Shown one piece after another: positions 43,071 to 55,335 of a DNA stretch of 64,000 bases. The notes beneath the pieces are model-generated. The model was given only the letters and a program-made list of their open reading frames with translations, was not told where the DNA came from and ran no database searches. Source of the stretch: Paracentrotus lividus (lineage: Eukaryota > Echinodermata > Echinoidea > Camarodonta > Echinidae); contig CALNVZ010000218.1 in the NCBI GenBank assembly GCA_940671915.1, positions 40,972,120 to 41,036,119 on the forward strand, given 5' to 3'. Within the stretch, counting starts at the first letter, position 1. Every line of letters starts with the position of its first letter. Both the position numbers and the translations under genes were made by a program.

Positions 43071-45668
43071 TCCCTGTCTCCTCTCCCTCTCTCTCTTATT
43101 TTTAGTAATAATATCCGCCCTATTTCACCATGATCATTCATATTGCAATATTGTTGGCTGGTAATCATCGAATAGTTGCAATGGTAGGAGAGGAAAGACA
43201 AGTGAGGGTGTGTCTGGTATTGAGTATTTGAGTCTCAAGTCTCAAACATCCTTCTTGGTGTCATTTTCTCTCTCCCTCTCTCTCTCTCTCTCTCTTTGTC
43301 ACACACATACGCACACACACACACACACACACAGGTCCATTAGTTTCCTTGATTCTTCAGAGGGGTAGTCATCGACTGATTTCAATGGTAGGAGGGGTAC
43401 TGAGTAGGGTGTGTCTGGTAGTGAGTGGTTTAATCTCAAACACTATCATGACTTTCACTCTTTGTGTCGTCTTTTCTCTTGCAGGTCCCTTAGTTTCACT
43501 GATCCTTCAGAGGGGTAATCATCGACTGGTTGCTATGGTAGGAGGGGTACTCAGTGGGATGTGTCTGGTAGTGAGTGGTTTCGTCACAGACACTGTCACT
43601 CTTTTTGTCGTCTTCTCTCTCACAGGTAAAATGGTTGAAAGTAATTGTTTTTAAATTACATTTGCATTTGTGACACTTGCTTGCAAATGCACTTGTGATG
43701 ACCTCGGCAAGATGGAGTGGTAATTAAACAAGTAATCATTTATTCATAACTTTTGATACAAGCTTGTTTGCTGAAAAATCAGTCACCAATTCATTTCAAT
43801 TGTCATTGATTATCTTTGCCCAAAATGAATAAGTTTATATCGTCTGCAAATATGTTATAGAATAGACCCAGTTGATAAAAAAATAAGGAAATGTGGTCCT
43901 AATAATGATCCTTGAGGAACACCTACACTAATATCGCAGATATTGATTTACACTTTTCTGTATAGGGCCTACTAAATGCCGTCACGTAACTAACTGTTAG
44001 AGCCTACGAGTTAACATTATTGTTGTATGTTTTCTCCGCCCTTCTTAGGAGTAGGTCGGGCTTGTCTTTTCATGCCGGTGACGATCTTACTAAACGAGTA
44101 CTTCCAAGATAACTATGTTCTTATGAATACAATAGCATCATATGGAATGACAGCTAGTATCATGTTCTTACCTGTTATCTCCGAGCGATCCTTAGAGGCG
44201 TATGGTTATTCCGGATTTTTCATCATTCTTGGAGCACTCATGTTTTATCAGGTGGTAGGTGCAGCAGCCATTCATAAGCCTATCTTTAGGTTAAAAGATC
44301 AAATTAACCATCAACCTCAAGATGGCGTTGATCCTTCGGATAATAAAGCGACTGGGCGTGAACAGACTGAAGATGATGACGGTGACGACATCGAAGGACG
44401 TGATGAGACGAGTACGATTATAGATGACAACAGCCTCGATAACTTTAAAATGGAAACCTATCAATACGATCAGAACCAATGTGTGGAAGAAATATACCAC
44501 GATGATAGAGAAAGCGTTAAAGAGGGTAATGATGCTGAATTTGATGATAACAATCACGAGCATATCCCTTTGATTAGTCGAAATGAAGTAAGTGACAAAC
44601 CAGCCAATTCAAACGAAGTTAATCGTGAGATTCAGTGCTCAATCTTTACGCCTCGTTGTAAACTATTTATGACTGAGGAAAGTTTGTTCCTGATGAGCCT
44701 CCCTGCAATTTTCTTATATGTCTACACATATGATGTCTGGTTATTGTTTCTAGTGCCTCACGCAGAGCAGTTGGGCATCCCTAAATCTCGAGCGGTCTAC
44801 ATATCATCAATCGGCGGCATCGGTGGGATCGTGGGACGAACCATTGCAGTCATTCTACTCGCAAAGAAAGTGAACATGTACCCAGTCTATGTCATCTTTG
44901 GTGTTATATCGACCTTGACCTTCTTCCTTGATTTCATCGGAAAATCTTTCGTCATTCGTTCATTTTTAGCATTTATTCAAGGTTTCAGCTTCTTTATACT
45001 GGACACAGGAAACTCGAATTTTCTCAAATCAACTTTGGTAGATGAGAATAACTTTAGTTTCGGACTTGGACTTATTTCTTTCGTTTATGGTGTTGAAAGC
45101 TTGTCCTCGGGTTTTATCACAGGTATTACAAATTCAAAATAATGTCTGGTTATCAACTCTTGCAAATTTGTATAACCTACATCTCATGTGACCTTTTAGA
45201 GATCACATAAAATCTTTTTAGCCTCATTGAAAAAGTTATTCTCTATGGTATCTTCCATCTAATTCCCAGTGAAGTTTATTATTATTTTATAGGGAAAATT
45301 GTTAAGTTATTCAAATCTAGAATGAGATGATATATATATATATAAAATTCTTAAAATCTACCTCACGGTATCATACTTTGTAATAAACATTTCTATTTGC
45401 TCAAAGTCATACTTTCGATAATTTACTTGAGATCAAAGTAAAAATGTGCGTATATGCATTTTTATAACATACATGTATTTCATATTATTTTGTTTGGTTG
45501 AATAACATTTACTGTTGTTTTTTTTTTTTTTTTTACGCAGGAGCTTTATTTGACATGATTCATTGTTACACGACCGTATTCATGATCACCGGACTCTCTC
45601 CCATGTTCTTCACCATCATCACCGCAGTCATATCGGTGATCTTAAAGAGACGAAAGAAATCATCATGA
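40710..45668 (+). CDS. SLC16-type monocarboxylate transporter homologue, four coding exons
   Basis: Exons 40710-40914, 43485-43625, 44049-45122 and 45541-45668 join in phase 1 to 515 residues. It is a major facilitator membrane protein expected to move monocarboxylates or related solutes; the substrate is unknown. TM1 reads WKWGYIIMISKFLINF with GVAKSFGVL after it; Lys34 matches the MCT1 substrate-site lysine. Exon 2 holds the RGNHRLVAM loop and TM3; exon 3 holds TM4-TM11, with an Asp/Glu-rich cytoplasmic loop (about 199-326) between TM6 and TM7 and Arg379 in VGRTIAV of TM8, the usual MCT arginine. The protein ends RRKKSS. Exon 1 has a GC donor (CAG|GCAAGT). A tandem duplicate of exon 2 (43335-43484) abuts it. 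The start is the first in-frame ATG after a likely acceptor at 40685. An upstream non-coding exon was not identified. Confidence 0.85.
41160..41829. other. Intron 1 sequence, no gene seen
   Basis: AT-rich, with AGCATGAGTGAGCACACGT near 41512, resembling a motif repeated in the palindrome at 58141-60122. The opposite-strand frame (41201-41554) has no recognisable domain. Confidence 0.45.
41829..42735 (-). pseudogene. LINE 3' fragment in SLC16 intron 1
   Basis: The frame 42728-42186 reads LILPYFDYCSNAW, SIDERWKFHKCKTVFNIL and SHSAAILWNQL, the C-terminal part of an L2/CR1-type reverse transcriptase. The 3' end (low coordinate) has a 3' UTR and an AATCAATCAATCAA tail near 41829. It is 5'-truncated and in antisense orientation to the host gene. 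Confidence 0.8.
42897..43100. repeat. TTTA, TTA, poly(T) and TC microsatellites
   Basis: (TTTA)n at 42897-42949, (TTA)n at 42945-42973, a T run to 43005, a G run and a TC tract at 43039-43066. Located in intron 1 upstream of the exon 2 copies. Confidence 0.95.
43160..43275 (+). pseudogene. Decayed third copy of SLC16 exon 2
   Basis: GGTAATCATCGAATAGTTGC, AATGGTAGGAG and GTGTGTCTGGTATTGAGT align with exon 2 (GNHRxVAMVGG...VCLVLS). A TGA stop interrupts the frame at 43229-43231 and the 3' part has turned into TC and CA repeats that now serve as the polypyrimidine region before 43335. It has no acceptor of its own at the expected place. Confidence 0.7.
43335..43484 (+). CDS. Duplicate exon 2a of the SLC16 gene
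   Basis: Acceptor CACACACAG|GTCCATTAG. The 150 nt frame gives 50 residues, starting (with the split Gly) GPLVSLILQRGSHRLISMVGG, close to exon 2b (43485-43625). It runs without a stop or intron straight into 2b. Its last coding bases, TTTTCTCTTGCAG, look like a splice acceptor, so exon 2b can begin there. The following GTCCCT is a poor donor, so 2a may be skipped, used rarely, or read through to give a 565-residue protein with a repeated TM3 segment. Confidence 0.6.
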
Positions 45669-46480
45669 TCACTGGAGTCACTCTTGTATTATTCGCCAAC
45701 GTAGTCATATAGGTAATGGTATGGTGGTATCTCATTTGCCATGAGACGGATTTGAGACGGATTTGGGACTACTTTGAGACGGGTTTGAGACGGTTTCGAA
45801 ACTTGTCGCCGAGAAGCCTTGGAGACATCCTTGTATAGCATCACCTCAATTCCTCAACTACTCAATTCTGTCCTGATTCCTAACCCATAATGCAACTTTC
45901 TGACCAGTGTAGTCTTGTAATACAAACCTACTTGACTTATAACACACTAACTCACTACTCAATACATTTATACCTAGAAATAATGTTTAATAGTTGCAAA
46001 GCAAGTACTTATTTCCTCAAACCATTTTAGTTTTCATAATACAAATAGGTTAAAGGCTATTTTAGTCACTCTAACGTTAATAGTTATCTGAAAAGGTATA
46101 TTTGAAGACTAGCTTTTTATAACACACATTCAATGATAGTGTTTGTCAGTTCGCTCTCGTTTATATACCAATTATTATGTACCCATTTGATTGCACAACA
46201 TTGATATTAACTTGTTACTTGCTCTCTACAAGTTTCTACAGATTCGAATTTAAATACTACGTTTAAAGATTCTATGTTATTCTTATAAAATACGGGGTAT
46301 ATTTATATTTTTTCTCTTCCTCTCTCTCTCTCTGTCTCTGGTAGCAATTCTTCTGAAAAAATGGATATAAAATTGAAAATGGAATATAATTGGTTGGACG
46401 ATATGTTTTTGTAAATAACCAGCTTACATTATATTGTGTATTCAACGGAAAACGTATTTTATAATCTTAGAAAATTTGAT
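45669..46480 (+). other. Probable SLC16 3' untranslated and downstream region
   Basis: No coding exon. Contains GAGACGG(G/A)TTTG repeats at 45744-45800. The nearest AATAAA is at 46826-46831, after a SINE, and could be the poly(A) signal. This is weak evidence. Confidence 0.4.
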
Positions 46481-46712
46481 ACGATAATAATAATAATAAT
46501 AACTTATCTACCCTGGGTAGCCACTTCAGCTCTTAGTGAACTGTTCTCCCAGCGGACCCTGCATACCCCTCTCTATTCCCAAATACCGGGCGCCTGGCTA
46601 GAAGGCAGAGGGTCTCATTTTTCAAGTCGTTGGTATGACTCGACCGGGGATCGAACCCATGGTCTCACGTTCATGAGGCAGACGCTCTACTGATTTCGCC
46701 AACATGCATATC
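46480..46712 (-). mobile_element. tRNA-derived SINE, minus strand
   Basis: On the minus strand GGCGAAATCAGTAGAGCGTC (A-box region), an anticodon-like CTCATGA and GGGTTCGATCCCCGGTCGAG (B box and T arm) are followed by a body containing CTGAAGTGGCTACCCAGGGTAG and a TTATTATTATTATTATC tail. This is the organisation of a tRNA-Met-like SINE. Confidence 0.7.
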
Positions 46713-46839
46713 CGGTATGATACGTGAGCTTGTCGGATTGACAATCACGATACAATATTATTCAATAATATTCAAATGATTTGTATGTATTGTGTGTCTT
46801 TGGATTTATTTTCTATAATAATGGCAATAAAAGTATCAA

Positions 46840-49800
46840 GGAAAAAAGTGAGATATAGTCCTTCGTCATTGTTTGCGTTTTGCTGGATTCCGTATCAACC
46901 ATTTAAACATGAAGATTTATTTTGCTTCCTTATGTGACGCACAATTTGCTTCATATGCAGTGGTGGATCCAGGCCAGGACGCAAGGGGTGCGCGCGTCTC
47001 TATTTGAGAATCACATATTAAAGCTCATCTATAGTTTTGGGAGAACAGATTTTTTTTGTTTTTTTAATATATATACTTCCATAGCAGAATAATATGAATT
47101 AATACCACAAAGAACCTCTGTGTACAAAATGATTTGTTAGAAAATCCACTCTAAGACTTGAATTTAGCAACAAAACTGTGTAAATCGATCTGTTTCTGGG
47201 CCATGACTAGACAGGATCACACCGGGGTGAGTGCACAGTGCAGTGGTCTGTGTGCTATTGATACACAGACTGATACCCACAGAATTCACTCACGCTATAC
47301 CAATCAGCTGTGGTTTGACATGCCCAGAGTTGTGGGTGAGAGTGAAGGAAGTATGGCCTCATTTGAATGAAAATCTCCCCATGTTTATGCTAACTATATC
47401 ATATCATAGACAGACATGCATGGTACATGGTTATATCGCTTGTTCATGTATGGATATGTCATTGGAACAATATGAGGACAAGTTGAGTAAGTTTTTTTTT
47501 TAATGCAATTCATATCAATTCTAGTTGTAAACTTAAGAGATAGAGTGCGCTACCATTCTACTCAAAGCGAACGCTCCCATTTACTTTTTCTGTTTTTGGA
47601 CAGTTTTTCACTTTATTTTCTTTATTGTGGCGAGCAACTACCCTTTCAAAGAAATGATCAGTTTGATTGAGTACGTTCACGGTCTGAATTTTTCGGAAAT
47701 AGGGATAACTTATTGCAAAGGGAAAAAAAGTCCTGTCACTTGAATCAATTCGAAAGCCTGGTCAGAACATATTCCTGTACAATATTGCCAATTTTGAGCC
47801 CAGAACAGCTCATGCGCTTCAAAGTCTTGCTCCTCAATGACGCATAATTATATTACACTTTAATGATCACACGGTTTTTAAAAGGTTGAATTCTCAGCTT
47901 TCCATTAATGGTATATTTATTTCACTTGGTTAAAAAAAAGTCCTGTCACTTTGAACTATTATAAGAGATTTTTTCTCGATTGGTCAATGTTTACGCAAAT
48001 CACATGCATATCGCATAGAAAATAATGCAAACGGCGTCTTGGCGAGATCTCTTGGTTTGGAGCATCAATCTATGTAAAATACAGGTTCTGATTACAACTT
48101 CAGCACAATCATGTTATAGGCTTTCCAAATTGTCTTTTTCCTCCATCTGGTCTGAAGCATCTACTAATTAAAACCATGAGAAAAGTTCATAAATTTCTTT
48201 CACCTCCACGCAGTATTTGCTCCTCACCGGACGGGCGATACCATTCGAATGCAGGGAAGTCTTCTTACGCGAGTTTTTTTTTATTGCAGTCAGCTGTACA
48301 GATTTCTGCGCTTCTCAGCCGTATTTCCAACGTTACTTTGTTGCGTCTGGCCTCTTAGATAATGGACGCGCCTTGTTTAATTACGATTAAATGCCACACA
48401 TTGGTATACGTTAACTTTACATTTTACATAGAGTAGAATTGATATGTTCTCTAACATAACTTTACTTGGGCTTCAAACATACATGCTAATAAAATTGTAT
48501 TCAAGAAAAGTGCCTTCAGCGCCTCCTCTTTTTTTTTTTCCTTCAAATTTTCTGTGTGCGCCCGTCTATTCACAAATTCTGGATCCGATCCTGATTCTTG
48601 TCTTCTTTCTAAAACTATGACCTGCGTCCATTCGAATACACCAATCACCTATTTTTCTCATTCTTCTTCAAATTCTTCACCTTCTTCTGTTTTTTGTGTG
48701 TTTGATTTAGATTTTTTTTGTACACCTATATTTGAGCGATTGCAAAAAGTATATAGCCACTTCAAGGTTAACGGATAAAGCTGGGCATGCCATCAAACTA
48801 TTTGGGATGTCGGAGTCTCAAATACTAGTAGGTCAAATTCAATTTAATACCACACCCGACATGGAATGATTTTTTAAAACAGGGAATGAAAAAGTAACAT
48901 GTCATCAAAAAATGGCAAATCACCGCCAAAAAAAAAAAGTGTTTGTTAAATAACTATACGACGTCTTGCTTGGGATGATAGAAATGGAAAACATACACAT
49001 AAGATGTGGGATTTCACAAATGTTCCTTTTGGTAGGGCATGAATGAATTGAATTTATTAGACATCACCAGTAAAATGTACATTGTATTTTGTCAACATTA
49101 CAAAGAGAAAGAGAGAGAGAGAGAGAGAGAAAAAAAAAAAGGATACATGTGAAAAGATTCGGAATGAGGACAGCGATGGACAGATTCTTGAGTTTCCACT
49201 TTCTTTTATTAGTCAGCTGAACATCAGTTAAACAGCCTCTGTATAATCAGAACATTTCAACAAAAGATTATAAGCATTACATAAAATATTTTGCATAATT
49301 ATAATAAACACATTATTTTGTATTCTTTAACTGAACGGAACAACCATGTTAATAGTCAATTTCCAAAATGAAGACATGTTATACAATTAATTACGCTACA
49401 ATTTCCAATATCAATCGTCATTTTCTTATCATCTCATGCAATAATCAATCATGTAATATAATTTTGTATCAGGCCATCATATTCTAATAAACCATCATTG
49501 AACTAAACTCACCTGTCAGTATTCCAAAACGACTAGTTCAGCTTTACATTATCTCTCCGCAACGATGCATTACCCTTGCAAACTGTTACAGAACATCTCG
49601 AATCACCAGAAGTCCGAGTACTATACCAACGGATGCATCATCTCTCTAGAAATATACTCTAGAACACTGATAACAAAGAATACAGAATATTTTAAAGCGA
49701 TTCCGATACCCATTTTATTTCGTTTTAGTGATTGGAAATGTAGATTTTATCAAATTTAAATAAATTGTCTAACATAAGCAAGCATTTTAAACTCTTGAAG

Positions 49801-50240
49801 ACCTCCTAAAAAAAAAAAATCAGTGACTATGCCTCCTTTTGGGCATGGAAATGCCTATGTTCAACACGTAAAACACATGTTTTTGAAATGGATAATATTC
49901 CCCTTTTCTTTCATAGAAACAATTGGAAATATGAAATTTCGATAAATTGCCTTATATAATTAAGCATTCTAAACTCTTAACGACCTCACAAAAAGTCAGT
50001 GACTACGCATTACTTTTTAGGTTTTCACATAGAAGTTATCGTCATCTGCAGTTCAACCGTGCAATTCCTCAGCGCATGCGCTAGACTGATTGAATAACAC
50101 ATGTATTTCCAATGAACTACACCATTTTACGTGCATACAGGCGAACTCGCACCTCTCCGTTATATTCTCTCTGCTGATAATGACTGACTCTATCTAGACT
50201 ATATAGCCGTAAACCAAGTTTCATTAGGCCAACCCCAAGT
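46840..50240. other. Intergenic, low-complexity and unclassified repeats, no gene seen
   Basis: Includes a CAGTGGTGGATCCAGG terminus at 46961, two AAAAAAGTCCTGTCACTT blocks (about 47726 and 47935), a GA tract at 49107-49130 and a direct duplication of about 185 bp sharing TCTAAACTCTT and GTCAGTGACTA (about 49770-49840 and 49960-50020). No open frame has recognisable domains. Confidence 0.5.
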
Positions 50241-50463
50241 AACCCTATCAACATTTTTTTTTTTTTTTTTTTTTATCTTTTGAAACTTTTTATTGTCAGA
50301 TAATCTGTATGTACAAACATTAATCACATAATAAATCACAGCATTTATAATGGTGTAAAATACAAAAACAATATACAAAACCTATATAACAATACATGAA
50401 GAGTGGGTAAAAAAATTGTTATCTTTACCAAGTTTACGTCAAGAATGTAATCAAAATAATTTT

Positions 50464-53400
50464 TCAACAGGGGCCATTTTTTATAATGCAATCCTTAATA
50501 TTCTTCAGTTTTGCAATGTTAAGTTCAATTAGTTTCGTATTAGAAATGAAAGATATTAGTCCCTTTAAATGTGGTTGTGTGTTTTTACATTTTTCTATAT
50601 AAACATATCTTTTAAACATTAGTACCAAATGGTTTACAGTGATTTGTGGGGGCCTTTCCAGTCCATAATGAACCAAACATCACTCTTTTCCTACTAAAGC
50701 TTCAGACTAACATTAAATTTCTTGCCAATTCTACAAACAAACTCCTGTCGCAGCTTTGAAATAACATCACATTCATAGAACAAATGAATGGGTGTTTCTA
50801 AATTTGAATGACAAAAGGTGCAAAATTCTGAGTCGACTACTTTCATCTTACACAATCTATAGTTAGTATATAGTATATTATGTATTAATTTGAATTGAAA
50901 AACTCTCATTTTGTTTCTATTGTGCATTTAAATGGAAGGGTATAAATTTGAGACCAGTCCTCCTCTTGAATATCAAATGTTTAGAAAATAATTGTTCACT
51001 AACTGGTCTTTTTATGAACTCGGATAGAAGGTCCATGTACACTATTTTGGGCTTCAGGTTATATAATCCAGAGGCCACATACTCTTGTTGTACCTGATCT
51101 TCATCATCTTTATCCAAAAACATTTGCAATATCACTGGATGGAATTCACTTTCCATTTTTTCTTCACTGATTGTATTATCGCCATGTATTGTAGAAATAA
51201 CTATTTCGAACACCTTTTCTATTCAACAATTGAAATGTAAAAAATTTCCATCATCATCAAATAATTGATAAATATTAGACAGTCCTGCTTCATGTAGAGC
51301 CCTACAGTACACTGACTGATTATTAATCAGAATATACTTGTTATTCCATACACCTCTGTTAATAGATTAACTTGGCTTGTATCGTTAGTGACCAAGCTTA
51401 AATAAATATCTGTCTTTAACCATGCTTTCAATAAATCAATATAAAATGGAGGAATATCCTCAATTTTTGGTAGTTTCTCAACTGCATAGTTACTGACAAA
51501 TATAGATTTCCACCATATGACTTAAAGAATCTCTCAAACAAAATTGTCCAACTATGATCTGATCTGTAAAAATATCTCTGGACCCATTTCACCAGTTGAG
51601 TGTTTATCATACATTGAATGTTGGGAATTTTAACCCCCCTTCTGAATATTCAGCGAACATAGTTGCTCGAGCAATTTTGTCGGGCCATTCCACATAAATG
51701 AAAACATGAGCTTCTCAACTTCTTTTACAAAGGCAATGGGCAATGCAATGTTGGATAATAAATAGATTATTTTGGACATTATAAACGTTTTCAAAATTTG
51801 TGTTTTGCCAATCAATGTTAGTCCTCTGTTTTCCATTTATCTAAACCATTCTCATCTCGTTAATTCGAGATTCAAAGTTCCTTTTCTGGCTTCTTCCACA
51901 TCATATGAAAAGAAGATGCCTAAAACTTTATTCCTTTCTCTGGCCATAAAATAGCACTGTCTTTTTCACCTAGATGACAATTCTTACCAATCCACATGCC
52001 TTCGTTTGGATTTACTAATGCATAAACCAGACATTTTAGAAAATTCCTCGAACTCTAAAAATACATTTTGCAATGACTGGCTGTTTTCACCAAAACATGT
52101 AATGTCATCTGCATATGCAGTGTATTTTATTTCATTTTCTCCAACTTTAAAACCCTTTATACTGCAATTATTTCTGACTCTATTCAAATACACCTCTAAT
52201 CCTAAAATAAATAGTAAGGGCGCGAGAGGGTCACCTTGTCTGACTCCTCTGCTTACTTTAAAAATCCTGTGGTGAATCCGTTTACAAGAACACAACTACT
52301 GATATCCTTATAGACTGTTTTACCCACTGAATAATGGAAGACCCAAAGTTATAAGCTTCCAAACATTGGAAAGAAATGATGGCTTAATGTTCGAATGCTT
52401 TGTAAGATCTAATGCCATAATTATCCCTTGAAATTCTTCTTTTTCTGCAAAAAACATTAAGTCTGATATAATCGAATTCCTTCACCAATGTATCTACCCT
52501 TTATAAAGGCTGTCTGTTGATAGTTGATCAGATTTCCTATCACTTTAGAGATTCTTTTGGCTAAGCATTTGGAGGAATTTTGCATCAACATTTATCAGGG
52601 TAATTGGTCTCCAGTTATTCAATTGGTGTTTTCTTTGTTGGGCTTGGGGATCAATTTTATCACCCTTGCCTTTGTGAAGCAGACATAGATTGATCTTCAT
52701 ATGCTGCATTGAAAGAATCTATCATAAATTTTGAGACCAGGGACCAGAATGTTTCATAAAATTCCACTGTAAGGCCATCATTTCCTGGTTTCTTACTTTT
52801 GGCCATTTTCATCAGTTCTTCTTTTGCTTCATTACATGAGATTAAACCTTCACATGAAATCTTTTCTGATTCTGTTAACTTCTCAAGATTACTTGACAAA
52901 TATAATTCTTGGAGATTTCTGTATCTACCATGTCTCTGTTCTGAAAAAAGTCAAGGAAGTANNNNNNNNNNNNNNNNNNNNNNNNNACTTTAAACCCTTT
53001 ATACTGCAATTATTTCTGACTCTATTCAAATACACCTCTAATCCTAAAATAAATAGTAAGGGCGCGAGAGGGTCACCTTGTCTGACTCCTCTGCTTACTT
53101 TAAAATATCCTGTGGTGAATCCGTTTACAAGAACACAACTACTGATATCCTTATAGACTGTTTTTACCCACTGAATAATGGAAGACCCAAAGTTATAAGC
53201 TTCCAAACATTGGAAAAGAAATGAGTGGCTTAATGTGTCGAATGCTTTAGTAAGATCTAATGCCATAATTATCCCTTGAAATTCTTCTTTTTCTGCATAA
53301 AACATTAAGTCTGATATCAATCGAATTCCTTCACCAATGTATCTACCCTTTATAAAGGCTGTCTGTTGATAGTTGATCAGATTTCCTATCACTTTAGAGA

Positions 53401-55064
53401 TTCTTTTGGCTAAGCATTTGGAGAGAATTTTTGCATCAACATTTATCAGGGTAATTGGTCTCCAGTTATTCAATTGGTGTTTCTCTTTGTTGGGCTTGGG
53501 GATCAATTTTATCACCCCTTGCCTTTGTGAAGCAGACATAGATTGATCTTCATATGCTGCATTGAAAGAATCTATCATAAATTTTGAGACCAGGGACCAG
53601 AATGTTTCATAAAATTCCACTGTAAGGCCATCATTTCCTGGTGTCTTACTTTTGGCCATTTTCATCAGTTCTTCTTTTGCTTCATTACATGAGATTAAAC
53701 CTTCACATGAAATCTTTTCTGATTCTGTTAACTTCTCAAGATTACTCTGACAAATATAATTCTTGGAGATTTCTGTATCTACCATGTCTCTGTTCTGAAA
53801 AAAGTCAAGGAAGTATCCTTTAATATATCTTTGGACGTCTGTTTGTTCTCTAGCAATTCCATTATTTGTATCCAATACATCAATATATGTATTTTCAACA
53901 TGTCTTTTTTCTAGTGATAAAAAATATTTGTTACTTTTTTCCCCCTTTTCATACCAATTACATCTCGATCTCAATATTGCCCCTTCTGCAAAATGATCAT
54001 ACAATTTATGTAATTCCTTTTCAATGTGTTTCTTCCTATCTAAAACTTCCTCTTCCAGATTATTTCCTTCTATTTCAGTTCTTTCATTTATTTTTTTTCA
54101 ATTCTTCCTCTAGAGCTTGTCTGATTTTTTCCTTCTCACATTTTTTCTTTTTTGAATATGGGATAGTAAAATCTCTTATTTTATATTTCAGCCAGTCCCA
54201 CAACATTTTTTTATCATGTTTTTGTTCATATTCATCAACCCAGGACGAGAAGCTGTCACTCAGTGCTGTAACAAATTCCTCATTTCTTAATAGGCTGTTA
54301 TTGAATTTCCAGTACGAAGGCACCACTTTCTGTTTCTCAGTATGAAGGTGTAATGTAACATAATCATGATCAGATAAGACACATGGATGTATATCATTTT
54401 CTACTACAACAGACTGCAAAGTCTCTGTAATCAACCAAAAGTCCAGTCTTGATTGAACATATGGATTGTATCTCCTCCATGTGTATCTCTTTGTGGTTTG
54501 GTTTCTTGTTCTCCAAATATCAATAACACAAAAATATTCCTTCAGTTTACCTATTGTTGTACAAGAGCGTTTCCACACTGTTCTCATATTACCTCCTTCT
54601 CTATCCATGTCCAGGTCCTGTATGAAATTGAAGTCTCCTCCTATTATACATTTATGTCCTTCATCATTGAATTCTTGTAGTTTCAAATAAAGATCAGTAA
54701 AAAAATCAACATGTTCCTTTTCATTATTGGGTGCATATACATTAACAATGACAAAAATTTCCTTATGTACTTCCACTTTGATACATATAAAGCGCCCAAT
54801 TTTATCTTTCACTGAATCAAGAAGCTTGATATCTGAAGATCTTCTCAAAATTATACAAACTCCTCTGCTTATTGATGTTCCATGGCTAAATATTATGTCT
54901 GATCTTATTTGATTTCTCCACCATGGTTCATCCTTTTCTGTGGAGTGTGTTTCCTGTAGCAGAATTATGTCCTTTTTTAACTTTGACAAAAAATTGAAGT
55001 ATCGCTTTCTAGTTTTGAAATCCCCTATTCCATTGACGTTATGCGTCATTAATTTTACATCCAT
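50464..55064 (-). pseudogene. L1/Tx1-like ORF2: endonuclease plus reverse transcriptase (frameshifted as assembled)
   Basis: The apurinic-type endonuclease frame 55064-54084 starts MDVKLMTHNVNGI, with LLQETH, GGDFNF and the C-terminal SDHDYV catalytic block. A homopolymer shift near 54090 leads to the RT frame (54004 leftwards): LIPKPNK, NWRPITLINVDAKILSK, QTAFIKGR, ALDLTKAFDTL, RGVRQGDPLAPLLF, then YADD at about 52110 after the duplicated segment. Downstream frames give GRGLTLIGKTQILKT-like sequence and a zinc-knuckle FCTFCHSN...HLFYEC near 50800. Frame breaks fall in homopolymers and at the gap, so they may be errors rather than mutations. ORF2 protein nicks the target and copies the RNA. 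Confidence 0.85.
52962..52986. other. Assembly gap (25 Ns) in ORF2
   Basis: The sequence just right of the gap (52987-53815) repeats that at 52140-52961 almost exactly, with more indels in the left copy. The gap and duplication are best read as failed joining of overlapping contigs inside one element. Confidence 0.9.
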
Positions 55065-55335
55065 TATTCAAACCTGAAGAGTCGAACGATGATCCCACTA
55101 AACACAAACAATTATATGTACAACAATATACAGGCATATAAAAACAAAATATGACCGGAGCTTCTCCAGCCTCTTCCTTTATATCTCAAGTGGCGTTTTG
55201 CGTAGTGAACAAATGATCTTGAATACCTTCCTTTTACAGCTTAATAGTATTGGTCTTTTCATCAAGTATAGTATGTTGCGATTGTCATTTTTAGTTGTGT
55301 AATGTCTGCTTTTCCTTTCCTTGCTGTTTGCAGTT

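Noticed and set aside
44291..44563. 90-residue hydrophobic frame on the minus strand within SLC16 exon 3
   Set aside because: Antisense shadow of the acidic loop of the transporter.
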